Numbered from the stretch's first letter, positions 16,676-25,853 are shown. The stretch is DNA of 64,000 bases from an uncultured Atopobiaceae bacterium (GCA_910579165.1 CAJTTF010000003.1:124001-188000); one strand, 5' to 3'. Notes: generated by a model not told the origin, from the letters alone. Numbers and translations: made by a program.

Positions 16676-17716
16676 ATGCTGAACTACCTCATTGCCATCG
16701 ATAAACCATCCGGTATGACAAGCCACGACGTGGTAGCAAAACTGCGTGGCATTTTGTCGCAAAAGCGGATTGGCCATGCGGGTACACTCGATCCTTTTGC
16801 TACGGGTGTGCTTGTTGTTGGGCTTGGGCAAGCGACAAAACTCCTCGAGCGTCTTACCGCAGAGGACAAGGTGTATGAAGCCACGTTTGCATTGGGGACA
16901 GAAACCACTACTGATGACGTAGAAGGCGAAATAATTTCGCAAAAGGCGCTTTCTGCTGAAGAAAGAGAGCAGCTTCTCTCGGCTGAGTTTGCCAATGCAA
17001 GACTCACGGAATTGAAAACATGGACGGAGCAGATCCCTCCTTCTTACTCTGCGGTTTCTGTTGATGGAACGCGCTCCTATAAAAGAGCCTGGAAAGAAGC
17101 GAAGGAAGAGGTTGAGGCGTCGCTTTCTGCGCGTTCGATCTCAATTTATGATGCTGTTTTGCTCAATATCGAAGATTCAGAAGGTGGCGAGATTCTCTGG
17201 ACTGTGCGCCTTCATGTTTCTAAGGGAACTTATGTCAGGGCGCTCGCGCGCGATCTTGGAAGGACCCTTGGCTGCGGGTCTTATGTGAAGACTCTTCGTC
17301 GCGAAAGATCGGGGTACATTGGTCTTGCAGATTGTATAACGCTCGATACGCTGCAGAAAGCAAAGGATGAATGCGCTCACCAGAGCGTATCGGTTGAAAG
17401 ACATGACTCTGAGGAGAACGACACTCTTGCGCATTTCCTTTCCGAGCATGCGCTCAATCCGTATGAGGTTTTAAATATGCCGTTTCGCTACGTTACGGAG
17501 CTTGACCTCAAGAAAGCTCGGTTTGGAGAATCGCTTTACAACACGGATGCCACCTCAGCAGGCAAGATCATCAAGCCCAAACCGGAAGACGATGTAGCGC
17601 TCTACAACGAAGAAGGCCTTTGGGGGCTTTGGAAGGTCAAGGACCAGCTTTCGCTCGTTTGTGACAAAAACTTTCCTGAACCCATAGCATGCGTTGAGGT
17701 GCCGTATGGGTTCTAA
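16676..17716 (+). CDS. truB: tRNA pseudouridine(55) synthase
   Basis: Makes Ψ55 in the T-arm of tRNAs. The protein (346 residues) opens with IDKPSGMTSHDVV and has GHAGTLDPFATGVL with catalytic Asp39, then the second conserved block YVRALARDLG. A C-terminal region of ~110 residues carries a PUA-like segment, making it longer than the ~300-residue norm. The start ATG lies 2 nt after nrnA. The gene overlaps ribF at its 3' end, a conserved truB-ribF pairing. Confidence 0.95.
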   Translation: MLNYLIAIDKPSGMTSHDVVAKLRGILSQKRIGHAGTLDPFATGVLVVGLGQATKLLERLTAEDKVYEATFALGTETTTDDVEGEIISQKALSAEEREQLLSAEFANARLTELKTWTEQIPPSYSAVSVDGTRSYKRAWKEAKEEVEASLSARSISIYDAVLLNIEDSEGGEILWTVRLHVSKGTYVRALARDLGRTLGCGSYVKTLRRERSGYIGLADCITLDTLQKAKDECAHQSVSVERHDSEENDTLAHFLSEHALNPYEVLNMPFRYVTELDLKKARFGESLYNTDATSAGKIIKPKPEDDVALYNEEGLWGLWKVKDQLSLVCDKNFPEPIACVEVPYGF

Positions 17717-18659
17717 TTGTGCGCACAACAATGGCGAGAAGCAAAACTTCGTAGCAGCAATTGGTGGCTTTGATGGACTGCACAGAGGGCATGCAGCGCT
17801 TTTGCACCAAGCTAAACAGAAAGCTCAAATGCTCGAGGTGCCTTTGGTGGTCTTCACCTTTGCGCCGCTTCCTAAAGCCTATCTCAAGGGGGATGGGTTT
17901 TCTGGGAGTCTCTTCAATCCGGAGAGCAATGAGAAGGAAAAACTGCTTACAGCTGCCGGTGTGGATCGCATATGTACCCTCAAATTTGATGAGAAACTCG
18001 CGCACCTTCCCGCTCATGATTTCATCGATACATACCTGCGTCGCTCCTTCAACATTAAAGATCTCTTTGTGGGCGAGAACTTTACGTTTGGCGAGGGAGG
18101 CAAAGGCGCCCCAGCGCTGCTTCAGGAATGCTTTGAAAAGGTGACGATTGTGCCGCTTTTAAAAGCACCGTCGTCCGTCATTTCTTCTTCTACCATCCGA
18201 CAAGCCCTGCTTGCTGGCGATGTAGAAAAGGCGGAAGCGTTTTTAGGACGCCCTTACTCGCTGTCCGGCATTGTGGTGCATGGCAAAGGGCAGGGCAGAG
18301 CGTTGGGCTTTCCTACTGCCAACGTACATCTGCCAAAGGGGCAACTTGTTCCTCAATCAGGAGTCTATGCGGCAGAAGTCACCATTCATGGCTCCAGCTC
18401 GTCTGAAGATTTCAGCGCGCTGCCGCGGTACATGGCGGCGGTTAATATTGGAACCGCGCCTACACTTGGAGGGGCTACGCAACCTATCCTTGAGGCTCAC
18501 CTTCTCGATTTTTCTGACGATCTTTATGGCAAAACAATCACCGTTGCCCTTAAAAAACAGTTACGTCAAGAGAAGAAGTTTTCATCCGTCACAGAACTTG
18601 TCGATACCGTACAATTGAACATTGACCAAACGCGCAAACTTTTGGGAGGAGGGAAATGA
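17706..18659 (+). CDS. ribF: Bifunctional riboflavin kinase / FAD synthetase
   Basis: Converts riboflavin to FMN and FMN to FAD. The N-terminal nucleotidyltransferase domain has GGFDGLHRGHAALL and SSSTIRQALLAGDVEKA; the C-terminal kinase domain has GKGQGRALGFPTANV. A TTG start at 17694 is possible, but the ATG at 17706 follows GAGGTG at a good distance and yields 317 residues. It overlaps truB by 11 nt and dnaG by 4 nt (ATGA). Confidence 0.94.
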   Translation: MGSNCAHNNGEKQNFVAAIGGFDGLHRGHAALLHQAKQKAQMLEVPLVVFTFAPLPKAYLKGDGFSGSLFNPESNEKEKLLTAAGVDRICTLKFDEKLAHLPAHDFIDTYLRRSFNIKDLFVGENFTFGEGGKGAPALLQECFEKVTIVPLLKAPSSVISSSTIRQALLAGDVEKAEAFLGRPYSLSGIVVHGKGQGRALGFPTANVHLPKGQLVPQSGVYAAEVTIHGSSSSEDFSALPRYMAAVNIGTAPTLGGATQPILEAHLLDFSDDLYGKTITVALKKQLRQEKKFSSVTELVDTVQLNIDQTRKLLGGGK

Positions 18660-20569
18660 TTTCCAACGAAGATCGAGATAGAGTTCGAGAAGCTACTGAC
18701 ATTGTTTCCCTCGTGCAAGAAACGGTTATTCTCAAACAACGCGGGATTGATGATTTTTGGGGATGCTGCCCCTTTCATCAGGAAAAAAGTCCTTCATTTC
18801 ACGTGCGTGCTGCTTCAGGGCTTTGGCATTGTTTTGGTTGCGGGGAGGGTGGCGACGTTTTTGAGTACGTTAAGAAGCGGGAGAATCTCGATTTTCCTGA
18901 GGCTATTCGCTATCTTGCCGCGCGTGCTGGAATCGAGCTTCATGAAACCTCCAGCGTCCATCGCGGACCCCAACGTTCACGCTTGGAAGAATGTCTACGC
19001 GCTGCACAGACGTATTATCAATCTGTCCTGCTGCGCTCAAAGGACCATCAAGCTGAAGCAGCTCGCAAGTATTTGTCGGGGCGTGGTTTTGGTCTTGAGG
19101 TTTGCAAACGGTGGGGAATAGGTTTTGCACCGGCAACTTCAACGCTCGTACAAGATTTAGCCCAGCAAGGCTTTAAGCCTCAGGAATTGGAAGCAGCTGA
19201 CCTTGCGGTCAATCGCTCGGGTCGCATGCGGGAGCGCTTTTTTAATCGCGTCATGTTTCCTATCACCAATGAGCGCGGAGTCACTATTGGTTTTGGCGGA
19301 CGCGTTTTGGGCGACGAGAAACCCAAGTACCTCAACTCAAAGGACTCGAGCATATGGCACAAATCTAAGAATCTGTTTGCTTTTGATAAAGCGAAGGATG
19401 CTATTCTTTCAGCAGAAGAAGTTATTATCGTTGAGGGGTACACCGATTGCATTTCCCTCCACGAGGCGGGACTTACTCATAGCGTTGCGGTTTTGGGCAC
19501 TGCTCTCACCGGCGACCACATAAAGATGCTATCTCGTCTGCGACCAAAGCGCATTATTTCACTCTTTGACGGCGATGAGGCCGGTCAGCGAGCAGCTGCC
19601 AAGGTTGCACGCTTTGTTGATAAAACACCAGCTCATCTGCTTGTTTGTTTGTTGCCTGAAAGCCTTGACCCGGCAGAATACCTCGAGAAGAACGGCGTCG
19701 ACTCCCTGCGGCAAGAGCTCCGCAGGGCTCTTCCTGTTATGGACTTTATCATGGAAAAGGAGTTCAATGACGCTTCTAATTGGACGCCTGGCACACGCAT
19801 TGCCAAGCTGAAAGAGGTAGCAGAGATTTTTGCTCCCCTGATGAATTCACCTGTCCTTGCTACCTATATCACACGAATTGCTGATTTCCTTAACATCTCA
19901 AATGATGAAGTTATGAAAGGAATTCATATGGCGGCGGCACGACAGGCTAAGGGCGAGCCCTATCGGAGGCGGCAGAATACTGCGGTGACCAGTGATTCCA
20001 TAGCCATGGCCTCTCCTCAATCTGCCCCTGGCTCTCAATCTACTTCTCATTCTCAATCCGCTCCCAACTCTCAATCACCCCTTAGTTCTCCATCTGCACC
20101 GGCGCTCACTCAAGAGGAGGCCCTGAGACTCAAAATGGAGCGTGAGTTGCTTTCTCTTCTCGCCGAGAATCGCGGGAGTTTCTCGGAAGATTTTCACGAG
20201 GTAGACGGAGTCGCGTGGCTCGATGCGTCCGATGAGGCAATCTTCGAATCCCTGAAGCATACGAAACCGAGCGATGAAACGGCTGCAATCATGTCACGCA
20301 TTACGAGCGATTGCACAGATGCCCCGCGTATCCTTGCGAAGGCCGAGAGAGCTCTTGATTTGCAGGAAGAAGCGCTTGAAGAGGCTCGTTTCCTTATAAA
20401 CAATATTTTGTTTTTACAAAAGCAAGAGAGCTTGCGTCGCATAAAATCCTCCCTTAACAACGATGCACTTCGAAAGTCCGAGAAGGGCCAGGAACTTTTA
20501 CGCAAGGCGACGAGACTTCAGCGAGAGCTCGCGGAGCTTCAAAATGACATAGTAGGGAGAACTACATAG
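18656..20569 (+). CDS. dnaG: DNA primase
   Basis: Synthesises RNA primers at the replication fork. The 637-residue protein has the CHC2 zinc finger (CPFHQEKSPSF...WHCFGCGEGG, about residues 40-68), the catalytic core and a Toprim domain with VEGYTDCISL and DGDEAG. A Ser/Gln/Pro-rich linker (about residues 445-482, alternating SQS units) separates it from the C-terminal DnaB-interacting region. It is followed by the primary sigma factor gene, the classic dnaG-rpoD order. A 134-bp gap with its own promoter lies between them. Confidence 0.97.
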   Translation: MISNEDRDRVREATDIVSLVQETVILKQRGIDDFWGCCPFHQEKSPSFHVRAASGLWHCFGCGEGGDVFEYVKKRENLDFPEAIRYLAARAGIELHETSSVHRGPQRSRLEECLRAAQTYYQSVLLRSKDHQAEAARKYLSGRGFGLEVCKRWGIGFAPATSTLVQDLAQQGFKPQELEAADLAVNRSGRMRERFFNRVMFPITNERGVTIGFGGRVLGDEKPKYLNSKDSSIWHKSKNLFAFDKAKDAILSAEEVIIVEGYTDCISLHEAGLTHSVAVLGTALTGDHIKMLSRLRPKRIISLFDGDEAGQRAAAKVARFVDKTPAHLLVCLLPESLDPAEYLEKNGVDSLRQELRRALPVMDFIMEKEFNDASNWTPGTRIAKLKEVAEIFAPLMNSPVLATYITRIADFLNISNDEVMKGIHMAAARQAKGEPYRRRQNTAVTSDSIAMASPQSAPGSQSTSHSQSAPNSQSPLSSPSAPALTQEEALRLKMERELLSLLAENRGSFSEDFHEVDGVAWLDASDEAIFESLKHTKPSDETAAIMSRITSDCTDAPRILAKAERALDLQEEALEEARFLINNILFLQKQESLRRIKSSLNNDALRKSEKGQELLRKATRLQRELAELQNDIVGRTT

Positions 20570-20669
20570 AGGTATATCGACATGGCTCTCCGTCATGCTC
20601 ACCTGCCTCTTTGTGAACAGTGCAGTGTCTTACGAGGCATTTTTTGCGCTCTATTCTCGATTATGTGGG

Positions 20670-20675
20670 TATAAT
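20670..20675 (+). promoter_or_regulatory. -10 element of rpoD promoter
   Basis: A perfect TATAAT followed by AG. The best upstream hexamer is TTGCGC at 20644-20649, which gives a long 20-bp spacer, so the -35 is uncertain. The start would fall near 20682, giving a ~22-nt leader containing AAAGGA before the GTG at 20704. This position argues against translation starting at the further-upstream ATG at 20620. Confidence 0.55.
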
Positions 20676-20703
20676 AGTGGCTTGTTTGCATGAAAGGATT
20701 CCT

Positions 20704-22707
20704 GTGACAGTATCCAAGAAATCTTCTCTTTCTAAGAAAAGTTCATCGAGAGCAAAGAAATCACCAGCTAAAATGAGTAAAACGGCATCAACCAAACAAG
20801 CCAAAACTCATAAAGCATCACAATCCGCGAAGGCTCATAAGACTATCAAAGGCGCTAATACAACTAAGGGCACCAAGAGTACCAAGGCAATCAAGGCAAC
20901 TACGGCCACTAAAGCTGCCAAGGGCGCCAAGGCATCTAAAACAATCACGGCCGCTAAAGCTGCTAAAGGAGCCAAGACAGCCAAAACTGCTAAAAACACC
21001 AAGGTAGTAAGCACAGCCAAGTCTTGCAAGACAGCTGAGACTGCTAAGACCACCAAAACAGCAGGTACTATCAAGTCCTCCAGGACTGCTAAGGTTACCA
21101 AGGCTACCAAGGCTGATAAGGATTCCAAAGTATCCAAGGCTGCCAAGTCGGTTAAGTCAGTCAAGTCTGCCTCAAGTACCAAAAAGACAGATACCGTTAC
21201 ACGTAAAGCGCGCACTTCTGCTACAGCCAAAGTCAAGCAGTCCTCTTCAGCTAGCAAAAAAACTGCTACCTCGCCGCGCAGCACAAAAGCCACCACTCAG
21301 CCAAAAGGCAAGAAGGCCTCTAACGCAGAAAAAGCGAAGAAAAGTCCCGCTAGAACTAAAGCTAAGACCACGGCAAAGTCCCCTAAGAAGACTTCTGCAA
21401 ATAGCACTGGAAGGATCTCTACAAAAAATGCTGCTAAGACCTCTGCAAAGACCACAGCAATACTCGAAGGCATCCAGCAGGATCTCGTAAAGAAAGCAAA
21501 GTCCAACAACGACATCTTGTCAGAAGAAGAGATTCAAGTCGCGCTCTCAGACGTAAACGTTTCATCTAAAGAGCTCGATGGTCTCTACAATGCCATTCGT
21601 GAAAACGGCATTAGTATCGATAACCCAACAGGCTCCAGCCGTGCAGCAGAACTCCTCCTGGAAACCGAAGTCGTTGGAGGCCATGAAGATATGGGCGAAG
21701 ATGACAAAAAAACGGCCGCCACAAATCATGCTAAGAAGAGACGCACTGGTCGCCGTTCGCGTATTAATACCTCGGTAATAATGCTCACTAAAGATCCTGT
21801 ACGTATGTACCTCAAGGAGATTGGAAAAGTTCCCCTCTTGACAGCTGCTGACGAGGTTCATCTTGCCATGAAGATTGAGGCTGGCACGGATGCCGAAAGT
21901 AAACTAACGGCATTTGAAAGGGGAGAGCTTAAACTGACGCGTGCAGAACAACGTCGATTGACGCGCGTGGAACAAATGGGAATGGAAGCAAAGCAGGATT
22001 TGATCTCTGCCAACCTCCGTCTGGTTGTCTCCATTGCAAAGAAATATGTGGGGCGCGGCATGCTCTTTCTCGATCTAATTCAGGAAGGAAATCTTGGTCT
22101 TATCCGTGCTGTTGAAAAGTTTGATTACACCAAAGGATTTAAGTTTTCTACGTATGCTACCTGGTGGATTCGTCAAGCCATTACGCGCGCGATTGCAGAT
22201 CAAGCAAGAACAATTCGTATTCCTGTTCACATGGTTGAAACCATTAACAAGCTTGTGCGCATCCAAAGAGATCTTTTGCAAACGCTTGGGCGCGATCCAA
22301 CTCCCGAAGAAATTGGCGAGAAGATGGATTTAACCGCGCAACGCGTGCGTGAAATCCAAAAAATTAGTCAAGAACCGGTGAGTCTTGAGACACCTATTGG
22401 TGAGGAAGAAGACTCGCGTCTTGGGGACTTTATTGAAGATACGCAAGCAGTTGCTCCGCAAGAGGCCGCAAGCGATTCGATGCTCCGCGAGCAACTTAAC
22501 CAAGTGCTCGACTCTCTCGCCGACAGGGAGCGGAAGGTTATTAAGCTGCGCTTTGGTCTTGAAGATGGACATCCTCGCACACTTGAGGAAGTAGGCAGAG
22601 AGTTTGGCGTCACACGTGAGCGCATTCGTCAAATTGAATCTAAGACGCTTGCAAAGCTTCGCCATCCTTCGCGTTCAGGACGTCTAAAAGATTACATGGA
22701 AGATTAA
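20704..22707 (+). CDS. rpoD: Primary RNA polymerase sigma factor with Lys/Ala/Thr-rich N-terminal extension
   Basis: The vegetative sigma-70 factor. Regions 1.2 (DPVRMYLKEIGKVPLLTAAD), 2 (RLVVSIAKKYVGRGMLFLDL, FSTYATWWIRQAITRAI), 3 and 4 (LEEVGREFGVTRERIRQIES) are complete, and a region 1.1-like segment begins near residue 253. The first ~250 residues are a repetitive Lys-Ala-Thr-Ser sequence (runs such as TKAAKGAKASKT) resembling histone H1 tails. GTG at 20704 is chosen as start: it follows AAAGGATTCCT and lies just below a TATAAT box, giving 667 residues; the in-frame ATG at 20620 lies upstream of that promoter. Confidence 0.95.
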   Translation: MTVSKKSSLSKKSSSRAKKSPAKMSKTASTKQAKTHKASQSAKAHKTIKGANTTKGTKSTKAIKATTATKAAKGAKASKTITAAKAAKGAKTAKTAKNTKVVSTAKSCKTAETAKTTKTAGTIKSSRTAKVTKATKADKDSKVSKAAKSVKSVKSASSTKKTDTVTRKARTSATAKVKQSSSASKKTATSPRSTKATTQPKGKKASNAEKAKKSPARTKAKTTAKSPKKTSANSTGRISTKNAAKTSAKTTAILEGIQQDLVKKAKSNNDILSEEEIQVALSDVNVSSKELDGLYNAIRENGISIDNPTGSSRAAELLLETEVVGGHEDMGEDDKKTAATNHAKKRRTGRRSRINTSVIMLTKDPVRMYLKEIGKVPLLTAADEVHLAMKIEAGTDAESKLTAFERGELKLTRAEQRRLTRVEQMGMEAKQDLISANLRLVVSIAKKYVGRGMLFLDLIQEGNLGLIRAVEKFDYTKGFKFSTYATWWIRQAITRAIADQARTIRIPVHMVETINKLVRIQRDLLQTLGRDPTPEEIGEKMDLTAQRVREIQKISQEPVSLETPIGEEEDSRLGDFIEDTQAVAPQEAASDSMLREQLNQVLDSLADRERKVIKLRFGLEDGHPRTLEEVGREFGVTRERIRQIESKTLAKLRHPSRSGRLKDYMED

Positions 22708-22735
22708 GGTCCGATAGAACCACAGAGGAGGACGT

Positions 22736-23155
22736 ATGTCACCAGAGAGAAAAGCGATGAAAGTTATCAGCCTCGTATTTATTGTTTGGGGGCTCATTGC
22801 TCTGATATATACGCTCCTTACTATCATTGAGGCGAGTTCGCTTGGCTGGAATGCAGAAGGTATTCTCGTCTCGGCAATAGCGTGTCTTCAAGCCATTTTG
22901 GGCTTTGTTGTCTCTGGAACAGGCATCAAAGGATCCACGACACCCTCCAAGGCATCTTCCTTTAATGCGTCGGCGTTAGTTCTAACCATTTTTGAGGTGT
23001 GTCTTCTCTTTATCGGAGGAGTGTTGGCCTTGGTGATGCAGAAGGCGGAGTTTTGGTTTGATTCCTGGGGTGCAGGAATTTCTGTAGTGGGAGCTGTGCT
23101 CGCAGTATTCGGTTTTTATTTTGGGAACAAAGTTTACAAGGCATCTCTGAAGTAA
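22736..23155 (+). CDS. Small four-TM membrane protein of unknown function
   Basis: A 139-residue hydrophobic protein with four predicted membrane segments (about 10-30, 42-62, 80-102 and 112-132) and short loops. I recognise no family motif. The frame is supported by a strong ribosome site (AGAGGAGGACGT) just before the ATG and by its position 28 bp after rpoD, so it is probably expressed with the sigma factor. A role in membrane or stress physiology would be guesswork. Confidence 0.75.
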   Translation: MSPERKAMKVISLVFIVWGLIALIYTLLTIIEASSLGWNAEGILVSAIACLQAILGFVVSGTGIKGSTTPSKASSFNASALVLTIFEVCLLFIGGVLALVMQKAEFWFDSWGAGISVVGAVLAVFGFYFGNKVYKASLK

Positions 23156-23181
23156 TTTGCTGTTAGGTTGGTCCTCTGAAT

Positions 23182-23219
23182 AATTCTTGAGCAACGCTGA
23201 AATTCTTAAGCAACACTAA
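23182..23219 (+). repeat. Tandem 19-bp imperfect repeat
   Basis: AATTCTTGAGCAACGCTGA is followed directly by AATTCTTAAGCAACACTAA (3 mismatches). The pair begins 27 bp after the stop of the small membrane protein, in a ~300-bp gap with no gene before tRNA-Val. It could be a protein-binding site or a chance duplication. Confidence 0.5.
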
Positions 23220-23252
23220 CGCGCCCTAGCAAGCTTCTTTTGAAAAAATTTA

Positions 23253-23293
23253 CAAGGGATTGCTGGAATAACCTCAGCTTCTTCAATCCCTTG
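23253..23293 (+). terminator. Long-loop hairpin, possible terminator
   Basis: CAAGGGATTG (23253-23262) and CAATCCCTTG (23284-23293) form a perfect 10-bp inverted repeat around a 21-nt loop; a T-rich stretch (AATCTTTTCTCTAC) follows. It lies between rpoD-membrane protein and tRNA-Val and may end the upstream transcript. The loop is long and the T-run interrupted, so an operator is an alternative. Nothing else was recognised in 23156-23452. Confidence 0.4.
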
Positions 23294-23452
23294 ATTACTA
23301 ATCTTTTCTCTACTTCTAGGGTCTCCAATCGATATTGAAGTTCTCGGGACCTCATTGGGGTACATCTGCTACTATTTTTCTCTGTGCTTTAGCATGCGCG
23401 CATGTTTGAACGTGTACGATCGCAGCGCAGCTTGCTAATATGTCTTGTACGT

Positions 23453-23527
23453 GGGCGATTGGCTCAGGGGTAGAGCGCTGCCTTCACACGGCAGAGGTCA
23501 CTGGTTCGAAACCAGTATCGCCCACCA
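23453..23527 (+). tRNA. tRNA-Val (anticodon CAC), CCA encoded
   Basis: A complete cloverleaf: acceptor GGGCGAT pairs with ATCGCCC, followed by A and an encoded CCA. The anticodon stem CTGCC/GGCAG encloses the loop TTCACAC, so the anticodon is CAC, reading GTG (Val). The T arm is CTGGTTCGAAACCAG. A TAATAT at 23436-23441 may be its -10; no good -35 was found. Confidence 0.96.
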
Positions 23528-23569
23528 CTTCTTTTTTCCACGGTTGCCACGCCTAGAAGAATAATGCTC

Positions 23570-23589
23570 CTGGCACACAGGCGTGCCAG
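23570..23589 (+). promoter_or_regulatory. Inverted repeat between tRNA-Val and the ABC-F gene
   Basis: CTGGCAC (23570-23576) and GTGCCAG (23583-23589) make a perfect 7-bp inverted repeat with a 6-nt loop, ending 6 bp before the TATAAT of the next gene. It overlaps where a -35 would lie. It may be an operator for the ABC-F promoter or the stem of a terminator for the tRNA (followed by CCCTTT). Confidence 0.45.
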
Positions 23590-23595
23590 TCCCTT

Positions 23596-23601
23596 TATAA
23601 T
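23596..23601 (+). promoter_or_regulatory. -10 element giving an apparently leaderless ABC-F mRNA
   Basis: A perfect TATAAT followed by AG. Only 8 nt separate it from the ATG at 23610, so transcription should begin at or within a base or two of the start codon. No ribosome site lies in between. Confidence 0.6.
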
Positions 23602-23609
23602 AGACGGCC

Positions 23610-25853
23610 ATGTTACTTTTCATTGACAACGTATCCAAATCGTTTGGACCGCAAGTTCTATATGCGGGCGCTACGCTTCAACTGAACAAGGGGGAGCGAT
23701 GGGCACTTGTAGGTCCTAATGGCGCAGGAAAAACTACCCTTCTCAGAATGATCTTGGGACAAGAAGTGCCTGACGAAGGCGCCATCACACTGGCGAAGAA
23801 TACGTCACTTGGTTATTTGGAGCAGGAAGTTCATGCTCCCACGAGCGAGCCCGCACTCTCTGAGGTCGTCAACTCCGTAAAGGAAATTAAGGAACTCGAG
23901 AAGACCATCGCACATGCGCAAGAGGCACTCGCAAGAATACCTGAGCCTTCAACTCTCAGCACGGCGCAAGAAATCGCGCAAGAGGACGCGCAAGACCATG
24001 CGCAAGAGCAACAAAAACACCTTGATATTCTCGGAAACGCCCAACACAGGTTTGAGGAGCTTGGCGGCTACGAGCTTGAAGCGAAGGCAAAACAGATAAT
24101 GGCTGGCCTGGGCTTCTCGGAGAGTGATTTCTCAAAGTCTGCAAATGAATTTTCAGGGGGCTGGCAAATGCGCCTTGCACTCGCAAAGCTCTTGCTCAAG
24201 CATCCTGACATCCTCCTTTTAGACGAGCCAACCAACCATCTAGACCTGGAGTCCGTGCGATGGTTTGAATCGTTCCTCTCAACTTATACAGGAACAGTAC
24301 TTATCGTGAGCCATGATCGTTCGTTCATGGACGCAACCGTTGATCATGTAGCCGCTCTTGAAAACCGTACTCTCAGAACGTATGTAGGCAACTACTCCAA
24401 ACATCTCAAGCTCAGGGAAGCAAACCTTGAGCAACTCAGAGCCAAACGTGCAGCACAGGAGAAAGAAATCGCTCACATGCAAGTTTTTGTTGATAAGTTT
24501 CGCTATAAGGCGACCAAGGCAAAGGCTGCCCAAGAACGCATGACGCGCATCGAGCAAATCAAGCAAAATCTCGTTGTTCTCCCCGAGAAGACCCATCAGG
24601 TTCGTTTTACTTTTCCGCAACCTAAAAGAACGCAGGACCTAGTGGTTGATTTGGAGCACGTGAGTAAAACGTACGAGAAAGCTTTGGCCGCTCCAGGACA
24701 CGAAGCTTCCCAAAAGATTCCTCACACAGTTTATGAGGACCTTAGTCTCAAGTTCTACCGTGGCGATCGCGTGGCGCTTGTGGGACCCAATGGCGCCGGA
24801 AAATCGACGCTCATGAAGCTCATCGCGCAAACCATCGAGCCAACGACAGGCAGCGTAGAACTAGGAAATGGCGTGGAAGTTGCCTACTACGCACAGCATA
24901 CCAGCGATGCTCTCAACGCATCCCATACTGTTTTACAGGAGCTGGGAGAAGCAGCCACTTCTTGGACAACAACACAACAGCGGCGCCTCCTAGGTGCCTT
25001 TCTCTTTACGGGCGATGATGTTGAGAAAAGGGTAGCCCAGCTTTCCGGTGGAGAAAAGGCGCGTCTTGCACTTGCAAAAATGCTTGTAAAGCCAGCACCT
25101 CTGCTTTGCTTAGACGAACCCACTAACCACCTTGATATTGATTCCGTTTCTGTTTTGGAAGCGGCCCTTCAGCAGTATGCGGGAACGATTATCCTCATCT
25201 CTCATGATGAGGCACTCGTCCGTTCTCTAGCAAATAAAGTTGTTGATGTTCGAAACGGAACAGCGCGCGTTTTTGAGGGGGATTTTGATTATTACCTTTA
25301 CAAACGCGCTGACCTGGAAAGGGCAAACCTGAAGGAGAAGGATAGAGGAGAGGTCTCGGGTGCCTTCTCTGCTTCCAATAAAGCTGCTCCTTCCGACAAA
25401 ACCGCGTCATCGCAAACTGCTCAATCAAGGGCTGCCTCAACCTCCACCTCAAACGCTTTACCAAGCTCATCCTCAAGCGCGAGCCTAGATGCTACGCCAG
25501 ACGAACCGACAACGTCGCCCTCCCGTCCTCGCACGAGCGGTCCTAAGTCTAAGGAGCAAAAACGTCGAGAGGCTGAGGAGCGGAATCGCAGCTACCAGCT
25601 TATTGCCGCCCCTAAGAAACGGATGGAACAGATTGAGGAGCTTCTCGGTAGGAAGAAGAAACGTTATCAAGAGCTGATGGACTTGCTCGCGGATAACGCA
25701 ACTTACGAGAATAAGGAACTCTTTGATAATGCCATGGCTGAATATCCTAAGGTATCAAAGGATATTACCGCATTGGAAGATGAATGGCTGGAGCTTTCTT
25801 TAAAATTGGAAGAGATCACTTCTGCGAGGAAAATGAATAAGTTATCTTCCTAA
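23610..25853 (+). CDS. ABC-F family ATPase
   Basis: A soluble protein with two ABC domains and no membrane domain. Domain 1 has GPNGAGKTT (residues 35-43), signature SGGWQMRLALA and DEPTNHLD; a charged linker joins it to domain 2 with GPNGAGKSTLMK, SGGEKARLALA and DEPTNHLD. ABC-F proteins act on the ribosome (translation factors such as EttA/Uup, or antibiotic ribosome protection); the subfamily cannot be settled by eye. Notable are a QE/QD/HA-rich insert near residues 116-132 and a Ser/Thr-rich segment (about 585-645) before a C-terminal coiled coil, as in Uup-like members. At 747 residues it is long for the family. The mRNA appears leaderless. Confidence 0.93.
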   Translation: MLLFIDNVSKSFGPQVLYAGATLQLNKGERWALVGPNGAGKTTLLRMILGQEVPDEGAITLAKNTSLGYLEQEVHAPTSEPALSEVVNSVKEIKELEKTIAHAQEALARIPEPSTLSTAQEIAQEDAQDHAQEQQKHLDILGNAQHRFEELGGYELEAKAKQIMAGLGFSESDFSKSANEFSGGWQMRLALAKLLLKHPDILLLDEPTNHLDLESVRWFESFLSTYTGTVLIVSHDRSFMDATVDHVAALENRTLRTYVGNYSKHLKLREANLEQLRAKRAAQEKEIAHMQVFVDKFRYKATKAKAAQERMTRIEQIKQNLVVLPEKTHQVRFTFPQPKRTQDLVVDLEHVSKTYEKALAAPGHEASQKIPHTVYEDLSLKFYRGDRVALVGPNGAGKSTLMKLIAQTIEPTTGSVELGNGVEVAYYAQHTSDALNASHTVLQELGEAATSWTTTQQRRLLGAFLFTGDDVEKRVAQLSGGEKARLALAKMLVKPAPLLCLDEPTNHLDIDSVSVLEAALQQYAGTIILISHDEALVRSLANKVVDVRNGTARVFEGDFDYYLYKRADLERANLKEKDRGEVSGAFSASNKAAPSDKTASSQTAQSRAASTSTSNALPSSSSSASLDATPDEPTTSPSRPRTSGPKSKEQKRREAEERNRSYQLIAAPKKRMEQIEELLGRKKKRYQELMDLLADNATYENKELFDNAMAEYPKVSKDITALEDEWLELSLKLEEITSARKMNKLSS

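Noticed and set aside
20835..21296. Long - strand frame rich in Leu/Ala/Val opposite rpoD
   Set aside because: It is the mirror of the Lys/Ala/Thr triplet repeats in rpoD; no ribosome site and no family resemblance.
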